DNA of 64,000 nt from Apus apus. Lineage: Eukaryota; Chordata; Aves; Apodiformes; Apodidae. The stretch is taken from contig NC_067302.1 of the NCBI RefSeq assembly GCF_020740795.1, positions 529,001 through 593,000 of the forward strand. The letters are read 5' to 3'. The notes beneath the pieces are model-generated. The model was not told where the DNA came from. It did not search any database and saw only the letters and a program-made list of their open reading frames with translations. Position 1 is the stretch's first letter, and every line of letters begins with the position of its first letter. A program made the translations under genes and the position numbers. This document shows, in pieces, positions 23,990-35,000 of this stretch.

Positions 23990-25170
23990 AGAGAACCCAG
24001 CAAGAGCCTCCGGGCTCGGCATTTAGCGCCGGCTCCTTCCCCAGCCCGAGGAGCAGCGCACGAAGGCACCGCTGTGCCCACGGGCGGGCACCGGCCTCGT
24101 ACCGGGGCTCTGGGCAAAGGCCCCGGCCCCGCCGGCCCCGCAGCCCGGCCCGGCTCCCTCTGCTGCCGCCCGCACAGCCCGGCCCCGCAGCCCCGGCCCC
24201 GCAGCCCCGGCCCCGGCCCCGCAGCCCCGGCCCCGCAGCAGCCCCGGCCCCTTCCCCGGCCCCGCAGCCCCGGCCCCGCAGCCCCGGCCCCGGCCCCTTC
24301 CCCGGCCCCGCAGCAGCCCCGGCCCCGCAGCCCCAGCCCCGGCCCCGGCCCCGCAGCAGCCCCCGCCGGGCGGCAGGAACGCACCTCGGGCAGCGGCGGT
24401 TCCCGGACGGGGCGGTCACGACCATCGCCGCTTTCCGAACCACAACGGGCAGCACGAGGGTCCCCACGGCTCGATGCCCGAGCCCGCATCTCGGGGCTCC
24501 CCGCTGCGTGGAACCAGCAGCGGCACCGGGATGAGAACCCGGCCCGGCCCGGGCACGACCGCGGCGGCAGCCGAGGGGGAGGCAGCGCAGCCCGGCCCCC
24601 CCGCGCTCCGGGCGCTGCGAACCCCCCCGCGCCGGGACCAGCAGGAGCGGCTGGAACGTCCCCCCTGCGGGAGCAGGAGCCGCTCCCGGCCCGGCCCTCC
24701 CGGCCCCTTCCCCGGCCCGGCCCGGGGAGGCCCCAGCCCCGCCAGGCTCGCCCCGGGCCCGGCCGGAGGCGGCGGCTGCTCCCGGGGCTGCGGGGCCCGG
24801 GGGGCCCGGCCGGGAACGCGCGTCCCGCCCCGTCCCGGCTGCTCCCGCAGCGACAGGACCGGCCCGGGGCGGAGCCGGGCCCCGGGCGCGGGGCCGAGAG
24901 GAGGAGCCGGGCCGGGCCGGGTCAGCGGCAGCGGCGGGAGGAGGAGGCTGCGGCCGCTGCCGGGATCGAGCCCCGCGCGGGGCGGGAGCGCGAAGGCAGG
25001 AGCTGCGGGAGCAGCAGCCGCCGGCGTTTGCCGGGATGGCGGGGAAGGGGCGTCCCCGGTGCCGGGAGGGGTGATCAGCAGCCGGCAGGAGCCGGGGGTG
25101 TCTGCTGCTGCCGGCAGCTCCGCCCTGCGCCGCGGGGAGAGCCGCCCTGGCTGCCGGGGCCGCTGGGACC
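23990..25170. promoter_or_regulatory. Orphan CpG island
   Basis: About 1.2 kb of extreme GC and CpG content, like a promoter island, but no recognisable gene starts here on either strand. A short frame with a good start context (CCGGGATGG, 25036-25074) reads MAGKGRPRCREG and stops. It could be exon 1 of a spliced transcript if the weak GTGATC donor is used, but that is speculative. The 667-codon plus-strand and 551-codon minus-strand frames that cross it are compositional, being rich in Pro, Ala, Gly and Arg. Confidence 0.6.
24174..24362. repeat. CCCCGGCCCCGCAG minisatellite, G-quadruplex-prone
   Basis: Tandem units built from CCCCGGCCCCGCAG and CCCCTTCCCCGG variants. The minus strand is a run of G4 tracts separated by short loops. 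Confidence 0.8.
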
Positions 25171-25178
25171 TGCGTCCA

Positions 25179-25420
25179 ATTCACGTGAAAGTAAGAACCT
25201 ACAGAAACCCAAAGAGCTAAAGCAGCTTCGTAACAAGCTTTCTTTTTCACTTCGAACAACAGTTTCTCCCGTTGGGATAAACATCCATCCAGCGTGCACA
25301 GCAGGGTTAAAAACTGGACTGGGGTGGAGTTTTCTTTCAGCCAGGCGGGTGTGGGTACCCGAGTGTCTTGGAGGGTCTGCAGCTCTTGGGGGGGCAGGGG
25401 CTGTTTTCTTGGACATGGGT
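25179..25420 (+). repeat. 242-bp direct repeat, copy 2
   Basis: The second copy of 16777-17018, differing at two bases. It starts at the downstream edge of the orphan CpG island. The matching interferon-response-like core TTTCTTTTTC lies at 25239-25248. Confidence 0.85.
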
Positions 25421-25754
25421 GGGATTTTGGAGGCTTTGGCCATCCCAGGGGTGAGTCTCCTGCAAGGGAAGCCAAGAGAGCCGTCAGGAGCGGGAGGAGA
25501 ATTCCTGCCCATCCCCAACCAACCAGCACCCAGATCCCAGCACTGCTGTGGCTGCCTCCAACCACCCACCCAGCACCCCTGGAACGGGGGGCTCAGCACC
25601 AGGACTCCTTTATTCCCCAGGCTGGAACGGAGCTGCAGCCAGTCCTGGCACTGCCAAACCACTGCAGCATCATTCTGAGCTCTCTGAAATCTACAGCCCT
25701 TCTGCCAGGGAGGTCCTCAGCATTGACCCCATTGCTCTCCAGAACTACCTGAAA

Positions 25755-26086
25755 GGAGGTTGTAGGGAGGTGGGAGTTGGGCTCTTCTCCCAAGTGAGTG
25801 ATGACAGGACCAGAGGAAATGGCCTGAAGCTGCACCAGGGGAGGGTTAGACTGGAGATTAGAAAGAATTTATTTTCCTAAAGAGTGGTTGGACAGTGGAA
25901 CAGGCTGCCCAGGGAGGTGGTGGAGTCACCATCCCTGGAAGTGCTTAAAAGAAATACAGATGTGGTGTTAGGGACATGATTTAAGCACTGAATGGGTAAA
26001 TCAGGTTATGGCAGGGGATTTAGGTTATGGTTGGACTTGGTGATCTTCGAGGTCCTCTCCAGCCAGGAGGATTCATGATTCTGTGT
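25755..26086 (+). mobile_element. CR1 LINE fragment
   Basis: A plus-strand CR1 3' end: GGAAATGGCCTGAAGCTGC, CAGGCTGCCCAGGGAGGTGG, CACCATCCCTGGAAGTG, GGTTGGACTTGGTGATC and a terminal ATTCATGATTCTGTG. It belongs to an older subfamily than the pair at 14.9 and 35.7 kb. Confidence 0.88.
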
Positions 26087-26167
26087 GGATGCCAGCTCCT
26101 ACAGAGTTTCACAGGATTGCTCTAAAAGGTTTCACTACTTTGCAAAAGTCACTTTTACATTCAGTGT
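26087..26167 (+). repeat. Degenerate dispersed repeat, partner of 8535-8622
   Basis: Adjoins the CR1 3' end and shares ~70% identity by eye with part of an STX12 intron. Its identity is unknown. Confidence 0.4.
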
Positions 26168-27728
26168 CCCTGTGTTCCCTGCCAGGGCCCACACTAGTTT
26201 CTCAGATGAGCAGAATCAGGGAACTGTTGGTGTCAGATCAGGCCCTTGGCTGCTCTGCCTCCTCCCCTGGGCAGGTGCCAGGGCCCGTGTTGCTGCAGAC
26301 CCAGGGAAGTACAAGACTCATTTGGTCATAACCCGAGCTTGCAAAACAGGGTCATGAAGAGTTTAGGCCTCGTTAGACGAGATAAATCCTGATGTAGCAT
26401 CTTGGAAAGGCAACCAATGCTCCCGGCTTCCTAAAGAGCCTAGAACTTGTAATCAGTCAATAAAACAGTGGGAGAATACTGAGTGATTAAAAGCAGAGCA
26501 TACACAACGATTTGTAAATACAGTTTATCTCTTTCCTTTATGAGCTGTCAAAGACAATTATGAGATCCTTTCCATATAACACTACTTCAAATTGCACCTC
26601 AACATGACACACACGTGCTGGCTCCTGGAGAGATGCCTTTTTTGAGACAGCAGAGTAATTTAAATTATCACTTGTGTAATTTGTTCAGTCAGATAGCTAA
26701 TTTTAATCAAACATAGGCTGTAAAATCAGTTGTGGGTTTTTTTTTTTCCTATCTTAATTTCAGCTTGAAATATACAATGAACTAAATTGTAGTTGCTTGT
26801 TTAATGCCACCTGTGGAGACAATCATATCTGAATTTAAAAAACATTGGCACCAATCCTGAAGATACTGAAGTGATAATCATTCTGCTGGTATGAATAGCC
26901 CTGTTACCTGAAGAAAATGGCTTCACTGCTACCAAAGCCTTCCAGTGAATTCACCAAGTTACTGCAAACATTTATTACACAGACAAATTGTGTTTAAGGC
27001 TTCAGCTGGAGGTGGAATCTGGTCAGTGACTGATGTGTGGGGCATTCTCACTGGTTTCTGGTGGCAGGTGCTGATGGGAGAGGTGGACATGTCATCTCAT
27101 GGAAGTGATTCAGTTTTGATTTGGTCCAGTTCAGTATCTAATTCTGTATTTCAGTGTTTATTTGTTAGTGCAGCTGTTGGTGTGTCCATTTCTGTACAAT
27201 AAGCACAATGAGAATGGGATATTTTGATACACAAACCATTAATATTTCACTGTGCATTCACAGAGGTTACAAAATAATCTCTTTAGCAATATCAGAATAT
27301 AAAGTAGGAGGAAAACAATTAGAAACATAAAAATCAGAGAACCTTTTTAAATATGCAAAGCAATTTACATTTAAAATGATTTAAACACTTGTAATGTTTT
27401 TTACACAGTTTCTCAACTTGCTTCTTTTTGTTCAGCTTTCAAATAAAGAGTAAATAAATGTAAATTTACATCCATTCCTGCTACCTACTGCAGAAGCTCT
27501 AGTATTTTAAGGAAAGTACATCCAATGTTTGAATAAAACATCTAAGGCCATGATCTGTAAGCAGTAAAGAAGTCAGTGTATGTAGGATTAAAAGCAAGAG
27601 TGTAAATACCTTTTTGAGAAATGCCTGATAAAGTAAAACATTTTTAATTGCAGAAGTGTCCACAGCAGGTCAAGATCATGTTAAATACAGAGCAGGGCTA
27701 TAGGTAAACCTGCACAGGCAGTAGATAT
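26168..27728 (-). other. AT-rich sequence, possible 3' UTR of the 27.7-kb gene
   Basis: No coding signal was seen. AATAAA motifs on the minus strand occur at 27158-27163 and 26971-26976, and either could end a transcript of the adjacent minus-strand exon. The remainder is plain AT-rich DNA. Confidence 0.35.
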
Positions 27729-28046
27729 TTATTTTACTTTAAGCACATGAACAGTTTGTTGAAGTCGATATGACCGTTGATTTGCTTGAAACAGCATGTG
27801 AGCAAGTTCTTGTAGGTCCAGGAATTGTTTGGCTGCAGGTGGGATGTACAGTCTGTTCTCCTGGGTGACCTGTTCTGAAACATTGTCCATTTTAGTGAGG
27901 AGTTTGCTGTGATACAGCCCAGCACTCCCTCCCTCCCTTTGAAGAATAATGACACTCTCCTTTAAGTGAAAAAGAGATCTTTTTCTTTCTCTTTTGTTTC
28001 CTTTTGTCACTGGCAGCTCTGAAGAGGTGACAAACACAGACAGTCT
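27729..28046 (-). CDS. C-terminal coding exon of an unrecognised protein
   Basis: A minus-strand open frame of about 105 codons ends in a TAA that overlaps an AATAAA. It has a non-repetitive, protein-like composition: a basic patch (KGNKRERKRS), then KLLTKMDNVSEQVTQENRLY and a probable amphipathic helix (FLDLQELAHMLFQANQRSYR), ending LKVK. Two acceptors are possible: CTTCAAG before 28046, or the pyrimidine-rich CACCTCTTCAG before 28018. A small upstream exon at 28413-28445 (GWTEFDLGEIQ, with TTTTTCCACAG acceptor and GTACAC donor) is in phase with the first choice. Further upstream exons were not found. I do not recognise the family and assign no function. A partial broken copy lies at 15676-15725. 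It could also be the last remnant of a dying gene. Confidence 0.45.
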   Translation of the reverse strand, partial: RLSVFVTSSELPVTKGNKRERKRSLFHLKESVIILQREGGSAGLYHSKLLTKMDNVSEQVTQENRLYIPPAAKQFLDLQELAHMLFQANQRSYRLQQTVHVLKVK

Positions 28047-28412
28047 CTTGAAGATGGACATGCTTTATTGTGTAAATTTCTGGCCTGGTAATTTACACTC
28101 GATATTGTCTGGCTGAAAAGCACCAGCATCTTCCCAAGGTGCCTTTGTGCCTTTGTGTTGGGCTTGTGGGTTGTTTGTTGTTTGGTTTGGTTTTTTTTTT
28201 AAAAAACTACAAAAATGTTAATTCCAAAAGAAGGGCATCTCTGGGTGATGAGGTTTCACCTCACACTTTGACTGACCCATGGGGTGGAGGGAGTGCAGCT
28301 CCAGCTTCTCTATTTCCCATTCTGTGCGATGCCCACTCTATTTCCCACTCCACATACACTCATCTTCATCAGGCATAACTGTTTGATTGCAAAATCAATC
28401 TGTGTTGTGTAC

Positions 28413-28445
28413 CTGGATCTCTCCTAGGTCAAATTCTGTCCATCC
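28413..28445 (-). CDS. Candidate 33-nt upstream exon of the 27.7-kb gene
   Basis: Flanked by a strong pyrimidine tract and CCACAG acceptor and a GT donor, with eleven open codons (GWTEFDLGEIQ) that join in phase to the exon ending at 28046. Being so short, it may be coincidental. Confidence 0.25.
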
Positions 28446-28589
28446 CTGTGGAAAAAGCAAATCTTTGTTATAAGAAAAAAGTTCACAGTGGTTTTAAGTT
28501 GGGGAATTTATGAAGTGTTTGAAGAACCAATTCCTCCAATGCAGAAGAATTACCAATATTTTCTTTTGCACATTTCTTCACACTTCCTG

Positions 28590-29182
28590 GGCTGCACCAA
28601 AAGAAGCATAACCAGCTGGTCGAGAGAGGTGAGTCTTCCCCTCTGCTCTCTTCTGGTGAGACCCCACTTGCAGGGCTGTGTCCAGTTCTGGAGTCCCCAA
28701 CAGAAGAAGGACACAGAACTCCTCAAGCATGTCCAGAGGAGTCCATGAAGATGACCAGAGGGCTGGAGCAGCTCCCCTATGAAGACAGGCTGAGGAAGTT
28801 GGGGTTGTTCAGCCTAGAGAAGAGGAGGTTCCGTGGTGACCTTGCAGCAGCTTTCCAATATCTGAAGGGGCCTACAAGAAAGCTGGGGTAGGGGTTTTTA
28901 CACAGGTGTGTAGTGAGAGGACAAGGGGCAATGGTTTGAAGGTTAAAGAGGGGAGATTCAGGCTGGACATTAGGAAAAGTTCTTCCCTGTGAGGGTGGTG
29001 AGAGCCTGGCCCAGGTTGCCCAGGGAAGCTGTGGCTGCCCCATCCCTGGCAGTGTTGAAGGGCAGGTTGGATGGGGCTTGGAGCAGCCTGGGCTGGTGGG
29101 AGGTGTCCCTGCCCATGCAGGGGGTTGGATCTAGATGATCTTTAAGGTCCCTTCCAAACCAAACCATTCTATGGTTCTATGA
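28590..29182 (+). mobile_element. CR1 LINE, 5'-truncated
   Basis: A plus-strand CR1 3' region, from CTGGGCTGCACCAAAAGAAG through GGGGTTGTTCAGCCTAGAG, TGGCAGTGTTGAAGGGCAGG and GATGATCTTTAAGGTCCC to the ATTCTATGGTTCTATGA tail. Confidence 0.92.
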
Positions 29183-29189
29183 AATAGGA

Positions 29190-31984
29190 CCATTTCTAGG
29201 GAAACAAAGCCTGCAGACCAAATGAGCAGTAGAAAGAAGTGGAGTGACCCACAGCCCACAGAGCTAATCTTTGAGGCCCAGGGAAGTCTGTGGGAGACCC
29301 AGGGCAGGGTGATACTCCTCCACCAGTGCTCCCTGCTGCCCTTGGGGATTGCACCTGCACTGCATTTCTGCCTACAGCCTCAGCAGTGTGAATTCACTCT
29401 AGTTCCTGGATGTATTGAAAAAAGTCTCCAGCCCTCCAAGGAAGATTAGTCCTTTCTAGGTGGTACATTTCTCACAGGACTGAAGCAACAGTCCTCCCCC
29501 AATAAACTGCAGTGGGGAGCAACAGTGAGTGACAAAGAACATATTCAAGGAAGGGTAGGCTGGGTTCATGCCCAGGTCTCTGCACTGCATTACTGTGACA
29601 AGCTTGATACTGCTAGCATGAACTTAGGAACTTTCTTCTTTGTAGGAGAAATCCAGTCATGGCAGAAAACCCCTAGCACATCTAGAGTGCCTGAAATGCC
29701 TGTTCATGGCAGAGACCTTTCAAATAATTTCATGAAGATAAATCTAATTGGAAGTGATGCCTGGAGAGGGAAACAGGATGTGGAAAATACGGTGTCTGCT
29801 TGGTTGGATGCACTACAGACCTGTCAGTTGAAAGGAAGATTTGGGAGCACCAGAGAGGATACAGAAAAGGAGAACTACAAAGAGAGCAACACCATTGATG
29901 ATCACAATCAAGGTGATGCCTGGGGGCTGCAGTTCAACCTGCTGTTTTTGTGTCTGAAACCACAGATAGGTGCAAAGTGGCACTCCTGGTGAACACAGAA
30001 ATGTTAGGCAGGAAGGAGGTGATAGCGAAGTTGCCTGTCAGGATCAGTTCTGCTCTAGAGATACTTTTCACATAATTGCTACTTACTGCTCCTGGTTAGC
30101 AGTGGGAAGCAGCTCATTGCCAGGTGGCAGTGCCCTCTGGCTGGCCATGAGCAGGCTGTGGAGGACTGGTGTTTGGCAAACCTGGGATCTGAGCGGCAAG
30201 GAAAAGTGGGGTTGGGAAGCCCTGGGCACGTCTTTAGGCATCTTGCACTTGTTCCTGTTTGGGTGTTACCTAAGTGTGACCTGGGCTTCTGCTGTGTCTT
30301 GAAATGACATACTATGCCTTACTGCTCTGAGATGGAGGATCCTCCTGACCGTGTTGGAGGAAAAGGGCAGCACTGGAGCTCTGCAGGAGAGTCCCTCTCC
30401 AGGATCCCACACTTTGATGGCTGTCAGTGATGGGATGCAGAAGACAGGACACTCGTGATAACATGTCTTGACCGTCTGGTGCATGTCAGCATAGAGAAGT
30501 GGCTGTCATGCCATGGCAGAGATCTGACAGACTGCCTTTTCTGTCATGCCTTAAAATCCTTGGAAAGTCTCTAGAATCAGAGCATGAGAAGGAGCTGACC
30601 TGTAGGCTGTGCAAACAAAACAGGGGATTGGAGTCATGAGCAGAGGTGTCCTGCTGCCTCTGTGCCAGACAGCATTCCCTGCACCCAGCCAGGCCCTGCT
30701 TCCCCTCCACCAAACTCACCATTTGGCTTGGTGAGACATCTGTGTTCCTGCAGTAATTGTTACAGCAATAACCACTCTCCACACCAGGCAGAAATGAAGG
30801 TTGTTGGCTCTGATTTATTTCAGGAGAGGCTCTAGAGGAAGGCAAAGGCTCCAAGGACTTGAGCATCTGAGAGGACGAGACCTTTTGGAATGCTCCCAGT
30901 CCTCAGGAGAAACTCTTTGTTCACTGGTCATTCATTTGCTATTTTATTTTCCAGTGGCCAGGCAATATAATGAGAAACAGCCTGTGTGCTGGTGGGCTGG
31001 AGGGCACCAAGTGTCTGCAATGGTTTTACAATAAGGCTGTAGATGGTAGCTGGCAATGGTAAACCAGGCACAAGACTGGATAGCCATGGCCAGCAAACCA
31101 AGAGCATCTGTACAAGGATGTGATACAGCTGAGCCAGCACAAGGTAAAACCTTTTCTTAAAATCACAATTCACTGTTAAAGTCAGAAAAGTTCCTGATAC
31201 TGGAAAACCTTGCACAAACTGGCCAACAACACTTGCTGCAGACAGGGAGGTGGGGCACGATGCTTGAAGGCCCAGGCGAACACGTGGTCCTGGGGAAGCT
31301 GTAACTTTACCACCAGTCCTGGGGCTGGGAAGCAGTGGGACAGTGGGCTGGAAACACTTGGTCCACCACAAGTGTTTCAACAGCATCTGTATTTTGGTTC
31401 AGTCCAAGAACAATATGATATTTGATGGAAATTCAGAACAATTCACATAATTGGCCTATGGAAGATCTACAGTTCATGGCTGTAGGAAGTCACTGGGAGA
31501 TGCTTATCAAAAGGATGGGGTGACAGTGAGGGCAGAAGATAACATGGAGAGGCTTTCAGGAGTTTTCAAAGGGCTGCTGTGCTCTACACCTTGAAGTGCA
31601 GGCTCTCTAAAGATGTGTCTCATGGCAAATCACTTCTGCTTCTGGCTGAAGCAGCTGGTTGTGGCTACTCCTGCAAGCAGCTCAGAGGATTTGATAGGCC
31701 TGAGAGGAGCTGCAGCTGGACAGTTTCTGCATGTCTACCCTGGGGATGTGGTCAGACAGTATTGGTGTTGCCAGGTGATGCAGGATTTGGGGAGTCTGTA
31801 GGGCTCAGTGCTACAGCCCAGTTCTAGTGCTGGGCCACTGAAGAGATTTTGGAGAAGGATGCTCCTGGGTACAGCAGTGTGGGTTATCATGCACTGCAGA
31901 CCTGAGCAGAGGGACAATGCTCACAAGGCTTTTATGAAACATGAACTCAGCATCACTGAGCTGACAGGAACCTGGAGTGGAGGG
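29190..31984. other. No gene recognised
   Basis: Unique sequence. The best open frame (29525-29992, plus, 155 codons) has no recognised domain or splice context, and I do not support it as a gene. Confidence 0.4.
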
Positions 31985-32060
31985 GAGATGAAACACTTTG
32001 TCCAAGGCTGCACAGGAAGTCTGTGGCAGAGCCAGAAAGGTGACCTGTGCTCCCTAAGTT
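31985..32060 (+). mobile_element. MIR/core-SINE-like fragment
   Basis: TTTGTCCAAGGCTGCACAGG followed by GTGGCAGAGCCAG resembles the conserved core of ancient tRNA-derived MIR-type SINEs. It is short and diverged. Confidence 0.4.
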
Positions 32061-32349
32061 CTGATTTAGACTTGACAAGAGCCTCTCATTATCTAATGAT
32101 AGGTGCCCAGATCTACCCCTGTGCTGGCATGTCCATCTGCCTTGGACCCAGGGCATGGAAAGCACCTGGAGGTACCTGGAACCTCCTAGTGAAGCAGCTT
32201 CTGGGGTGTCCCCAAGGCAAGAAGGGCTGGTGCAGGAGCAGAGGCAGCCGGGGGACCAGGACCAGCTCTGCTCCAAGGAAGGGAAGGAGATGGGGTGTGG
32301 GGAGCTCACGGAGCAGGAGTTTTTCAGAAGGAGTTAAAGCAACAGGAAT

Positions 32350-33080
32350 GGCTTTGGGAGAGATCTGCAGGACACGGGTGCGCTCCGTCCGCTCTGCTGC
32401 AGCGCGGGGGAGGATTTCCAGGCCTTGCTCCTGCTCCTGAGGGTACAAGCTGTGCAGCAGCTGTTGCCCTTACCCGGCCGGGCACGGCTCCAGCTCTGGA
32501 GCAAACAGAGGGGAAGGGGCAGCGCCAGCTCCCGGAGTGTCCCCGGGGCCCGGAGCCGGGCCGGGAGCGGGCAGGGCGGCGGTGCTGCCGGTGCTGGCCC
32601 CTGACCCGCCGGGCCCGGCACCCGCGTGTCCCTCGTAGCTGGGCACGGCGGGAAGGGAGGAAAGCTGTGTCCCTGCTCCCGCTGCTCCGCGCCGCTGCTG
32701 GCGGGGCTGAGCTCAGGCCTGGCTGGAAGCGGCCCCGGTGTCTGCAGGGGCTCTGGCTCCCTGCACCTGCGGGTGGAGAACCCCCCGTCCCACCTCAGCC
32801 CCTTCCCTCGGCCCTCAGAGCAGTCCTGGGCTCCCAGGGACGAAGGCCAAAGGGAAAGGCAGGGTGTGCTGGTCTGAAAGCGCAGGATTCCAGAACCTGT
32901 GTCTTCACAAGAGGCCTGAGAGCTGCTCTGCCTGAGGCTGAGGCCGAGGAGCAGCTGCCCCGTGCCCCCAGCAGCAGCTGCCGGCTCCCCATGTGCCCCC
33001 ATCTGCCCCCAGCCGCCCCCAGCCGCCCCCAGCCGCCCCCATCTGCCCCCAGCCGCCCCCAGCCGCCCCCAGCCGCCCTC
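32350..33080. promoter_or_regulatory. GC-rich island without a recognised gene
   Basis: GC- and CpG-rich, with frames up to 311 codons (plus) and 222 codons (minus) that look compositional. It could be a promoter or simply a GC-rich patch ending in a tandem array. Confidence 0.35.
32996..33078. repeat. AGCCGCCCCC tandem array
   Basis: Eight or so decamers of AGCCGCCCCC with interspersed ATCTGCCCCC variants. The complementary strand has repeated GGGGG tracts. Confidence 0.85.
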
Positions 33081-33992
33081 GCCCGGACAGAGGACTCCCC
33101 GGTCTGTTCCTCACCTGCTGTGCTGTGCACTTTAGCCCGTGGTCTGGCTCAGGTGACGTGTGAAACTGCAGCAAAGTCCTTTAAGAGAGGCTGTGCCCTC
33201 ACTCCGTGGGCACTAGTGTCACTCTGCTGAGATCCCACGTGCCCCAGGTCAGCAATGCAGAAACGAGGGAACTGCCTGAGCATCCAGCTTTAACCCGTCT
33301 GCGTCTGCCCGCTGCCTGGGCAGAAACTGCAGCAGGACCCGAGGCAGGGTCCCCTGCCCCTGCCGGGCCAAGGGGCTGCAGCGGCTGGGTGGCCTGAGCC
33401 TGCAGAGCACACGGAGGCAGAGGCAGGTTTTGCACACAGAAAAAAATGAAGGCTTTTTTCAGCTCTGAAAGCTGTTTATTCTTTACAGAGTACTGACACC
33501 AGGACGGAAAGTGCCTTTTCCTGAAAGTGGCTATTTTTAAATAGCCTGCGGTGCTGAGCCTTCCCTTGCAAGGGGGCAGGGACTCTTGCAGCTTTTCTTT
33601 TATTGCTTTGGATTCACCCCGAGATTCTTCAGATGGGAGTGAATACAGCAGATCTTGCCGGGGTCATGCTGCAGCACCGACAGCTTGCAGTCATTCTTTG
33701 GAGTTACCAAACTCCAGTATCTAATTCTGCCCTAAACATTTTGGTTGTGCAGCTTGTGCTGTTCGCAGTCCTGGGTTGTTGCAAAGGCTTTGCAGGAAGA
33801 ATCAATCATTTGTGGCAGTCATGTCTTTAATGCAGGAAGCAGCTGTTCCTGTCCAAAGGGCACGATCCTTGCAGTGCCTCCCAGCCTTAGCTGGCTTTCC
33901 TTCCCCCTCAGAGGAGAGAAAATAAGGACCTTCAGATCTTGTCTCCACAAGACTCCTTGTTTAGGGTTTTACCTGGTCTAATTGTGTAGGGA
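33081..33992. other. No gene recognised
   Basis: Unique sequence. A near-palindromic CTATTTTTAAATAG (MEF2-like) lies at 33531-33544. No exon was recognised. Confidence 0.35.
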
Positions 33993-34633
33993 TGTTGGGT
34001 GTCATGATTTGAACAGTTGTTCTGTGACCTGATTCCAGCTGAGAAGGGAAGTTGGGAAAGGAAAGGAGACCCGTGAATAGATTTAATAGAATGATAATAA
34101 TAATGAACTAATACAACCCCAATAGTAACAGAACATAAAAAGTCATACTCAGCTCTGACAGCAGGGTCGAGCTGTGGGCTCCCAGCAGTGAGCACTGGGT
34201 GCCCAGCCCTGGGAACACGACAGCCCCAGTGGGGAGGTGACAGTCACAGCAAGTGGAGGGGGAGGCCTCAGGCACAGGAGGACAGAGATGGTCGGGACCC
34301 TCTTGGAAAGGCACACATGGCAGGACAGACCCATACCTGCAACTTCCCAACATACAGTGAGTGTGACGTTTATGGGATGGAGCCCTTGGGTTGGCCAGCC
34401 TGGGTCAGCTGCCCTGGGCTTCACCCCTCTGCTCCTATGGCACCTGCATGGTTCAAAACTACCCCCAACCTCAGTCACTTGGGAAATCTGCACACCAGAG
34501 CAGGGAATAAACACAAACAATGCATCTTACCTCTTCTGTTCCCACAGAGTTGGGCTCTGGAGCCTCTCAGAACTACAGTTTCTCTCAACAGAAAAAAGAT
34601 TTTATAATTCTGTTCCAGCAAAACCAGGACACT
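33993..34633 (-). mobile_element. Probable solo LTR fossil of an avian endogenous retrovirus
   Basis: Read on the minus strand it begins TGTCCTGGTTTTGCTGG, like avian retroviral LTRs, and ends CATGACACCCAACA, giving TG...CA ends over ~640 bp. An ATTAAA lies near the 3' end. No internal gene remains next to it. The family is not assigned beyond endogenous retrovirus. The edges are approximate and target-site duplications are unclear. Confidence 0.45.
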
Positions 34634-35000
34634 GGGCAACACTCAGCCTCCCTCCCTGTGTCTTGCTCCAGCAGGCCAACCGAGTGGGAGAAGATCAGAA
34701 AATGGTAGAATTGAGGTCTCTTCACACCCTTGGTATTTCAGTGGTCTTGAGTAGGTCGTTGTCCCATTACAAAAAGTCTGAAATAATTTGGCAGGAAATG
34801 AACCCCCTTGCGTTCCAGCCAGTTCTAGCAGGGGGACTGGGGGCAGCTGGGCTCAGTTTCTGGGTGATGCCCAAATCACCATTAGTGGTCTGGTCATGCC
34901 CAACAGCTGTGTTGGGCCACCAGGGGTCCAGAGGCACTGCTAACATCACCCTCTGCCCACCCACACCCCACCTGAGCTGGCACAGCCACGCTCCAAGGTT
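34634..35000. other. Spacer between two LTR fossils
   Basis: No gene or further repeat was recognised. It may be host DNA, or leftover element sequence too diverged to identify. Confidence 0.3.

Noticed and set aside
16777-25420. The 242-bp repeat pair as the two LTRs of one element
   Set aside because: The intervening 8 kb holds a host kinase relic and a CpG island rather than element genes, and the repeat lacks an internal polyA signal.
23675-25678. 667-codon plus-strand and 551-codon minus-strand open frames
   Set aside because: They overlap each other through the GC-rich island and its minisatellite, are dominated by Pro, Ala, Gly and Arg, and run on into the 242-bp repeat. This is stop-codon scarcity from base composition, not coding.
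29525-29992. 155-codon plus-strand frame
   Set aside because: Balanced composition made it tempting, but it has no recognised domain, conserved motif or splice partner.
32295-33230. 311-codon plus-strand frame
   Set aside because: It lies in GC-rich DNA and an AGCCGCCCCC array; its composition is low-complexity and no homologue was recognised.
33531-33544. CTATTTTTAAATAG as a MEF2 site
   Set aside because: The motif fits well, but a single short site without a nearby gene or other muscle elements is weak evidence.
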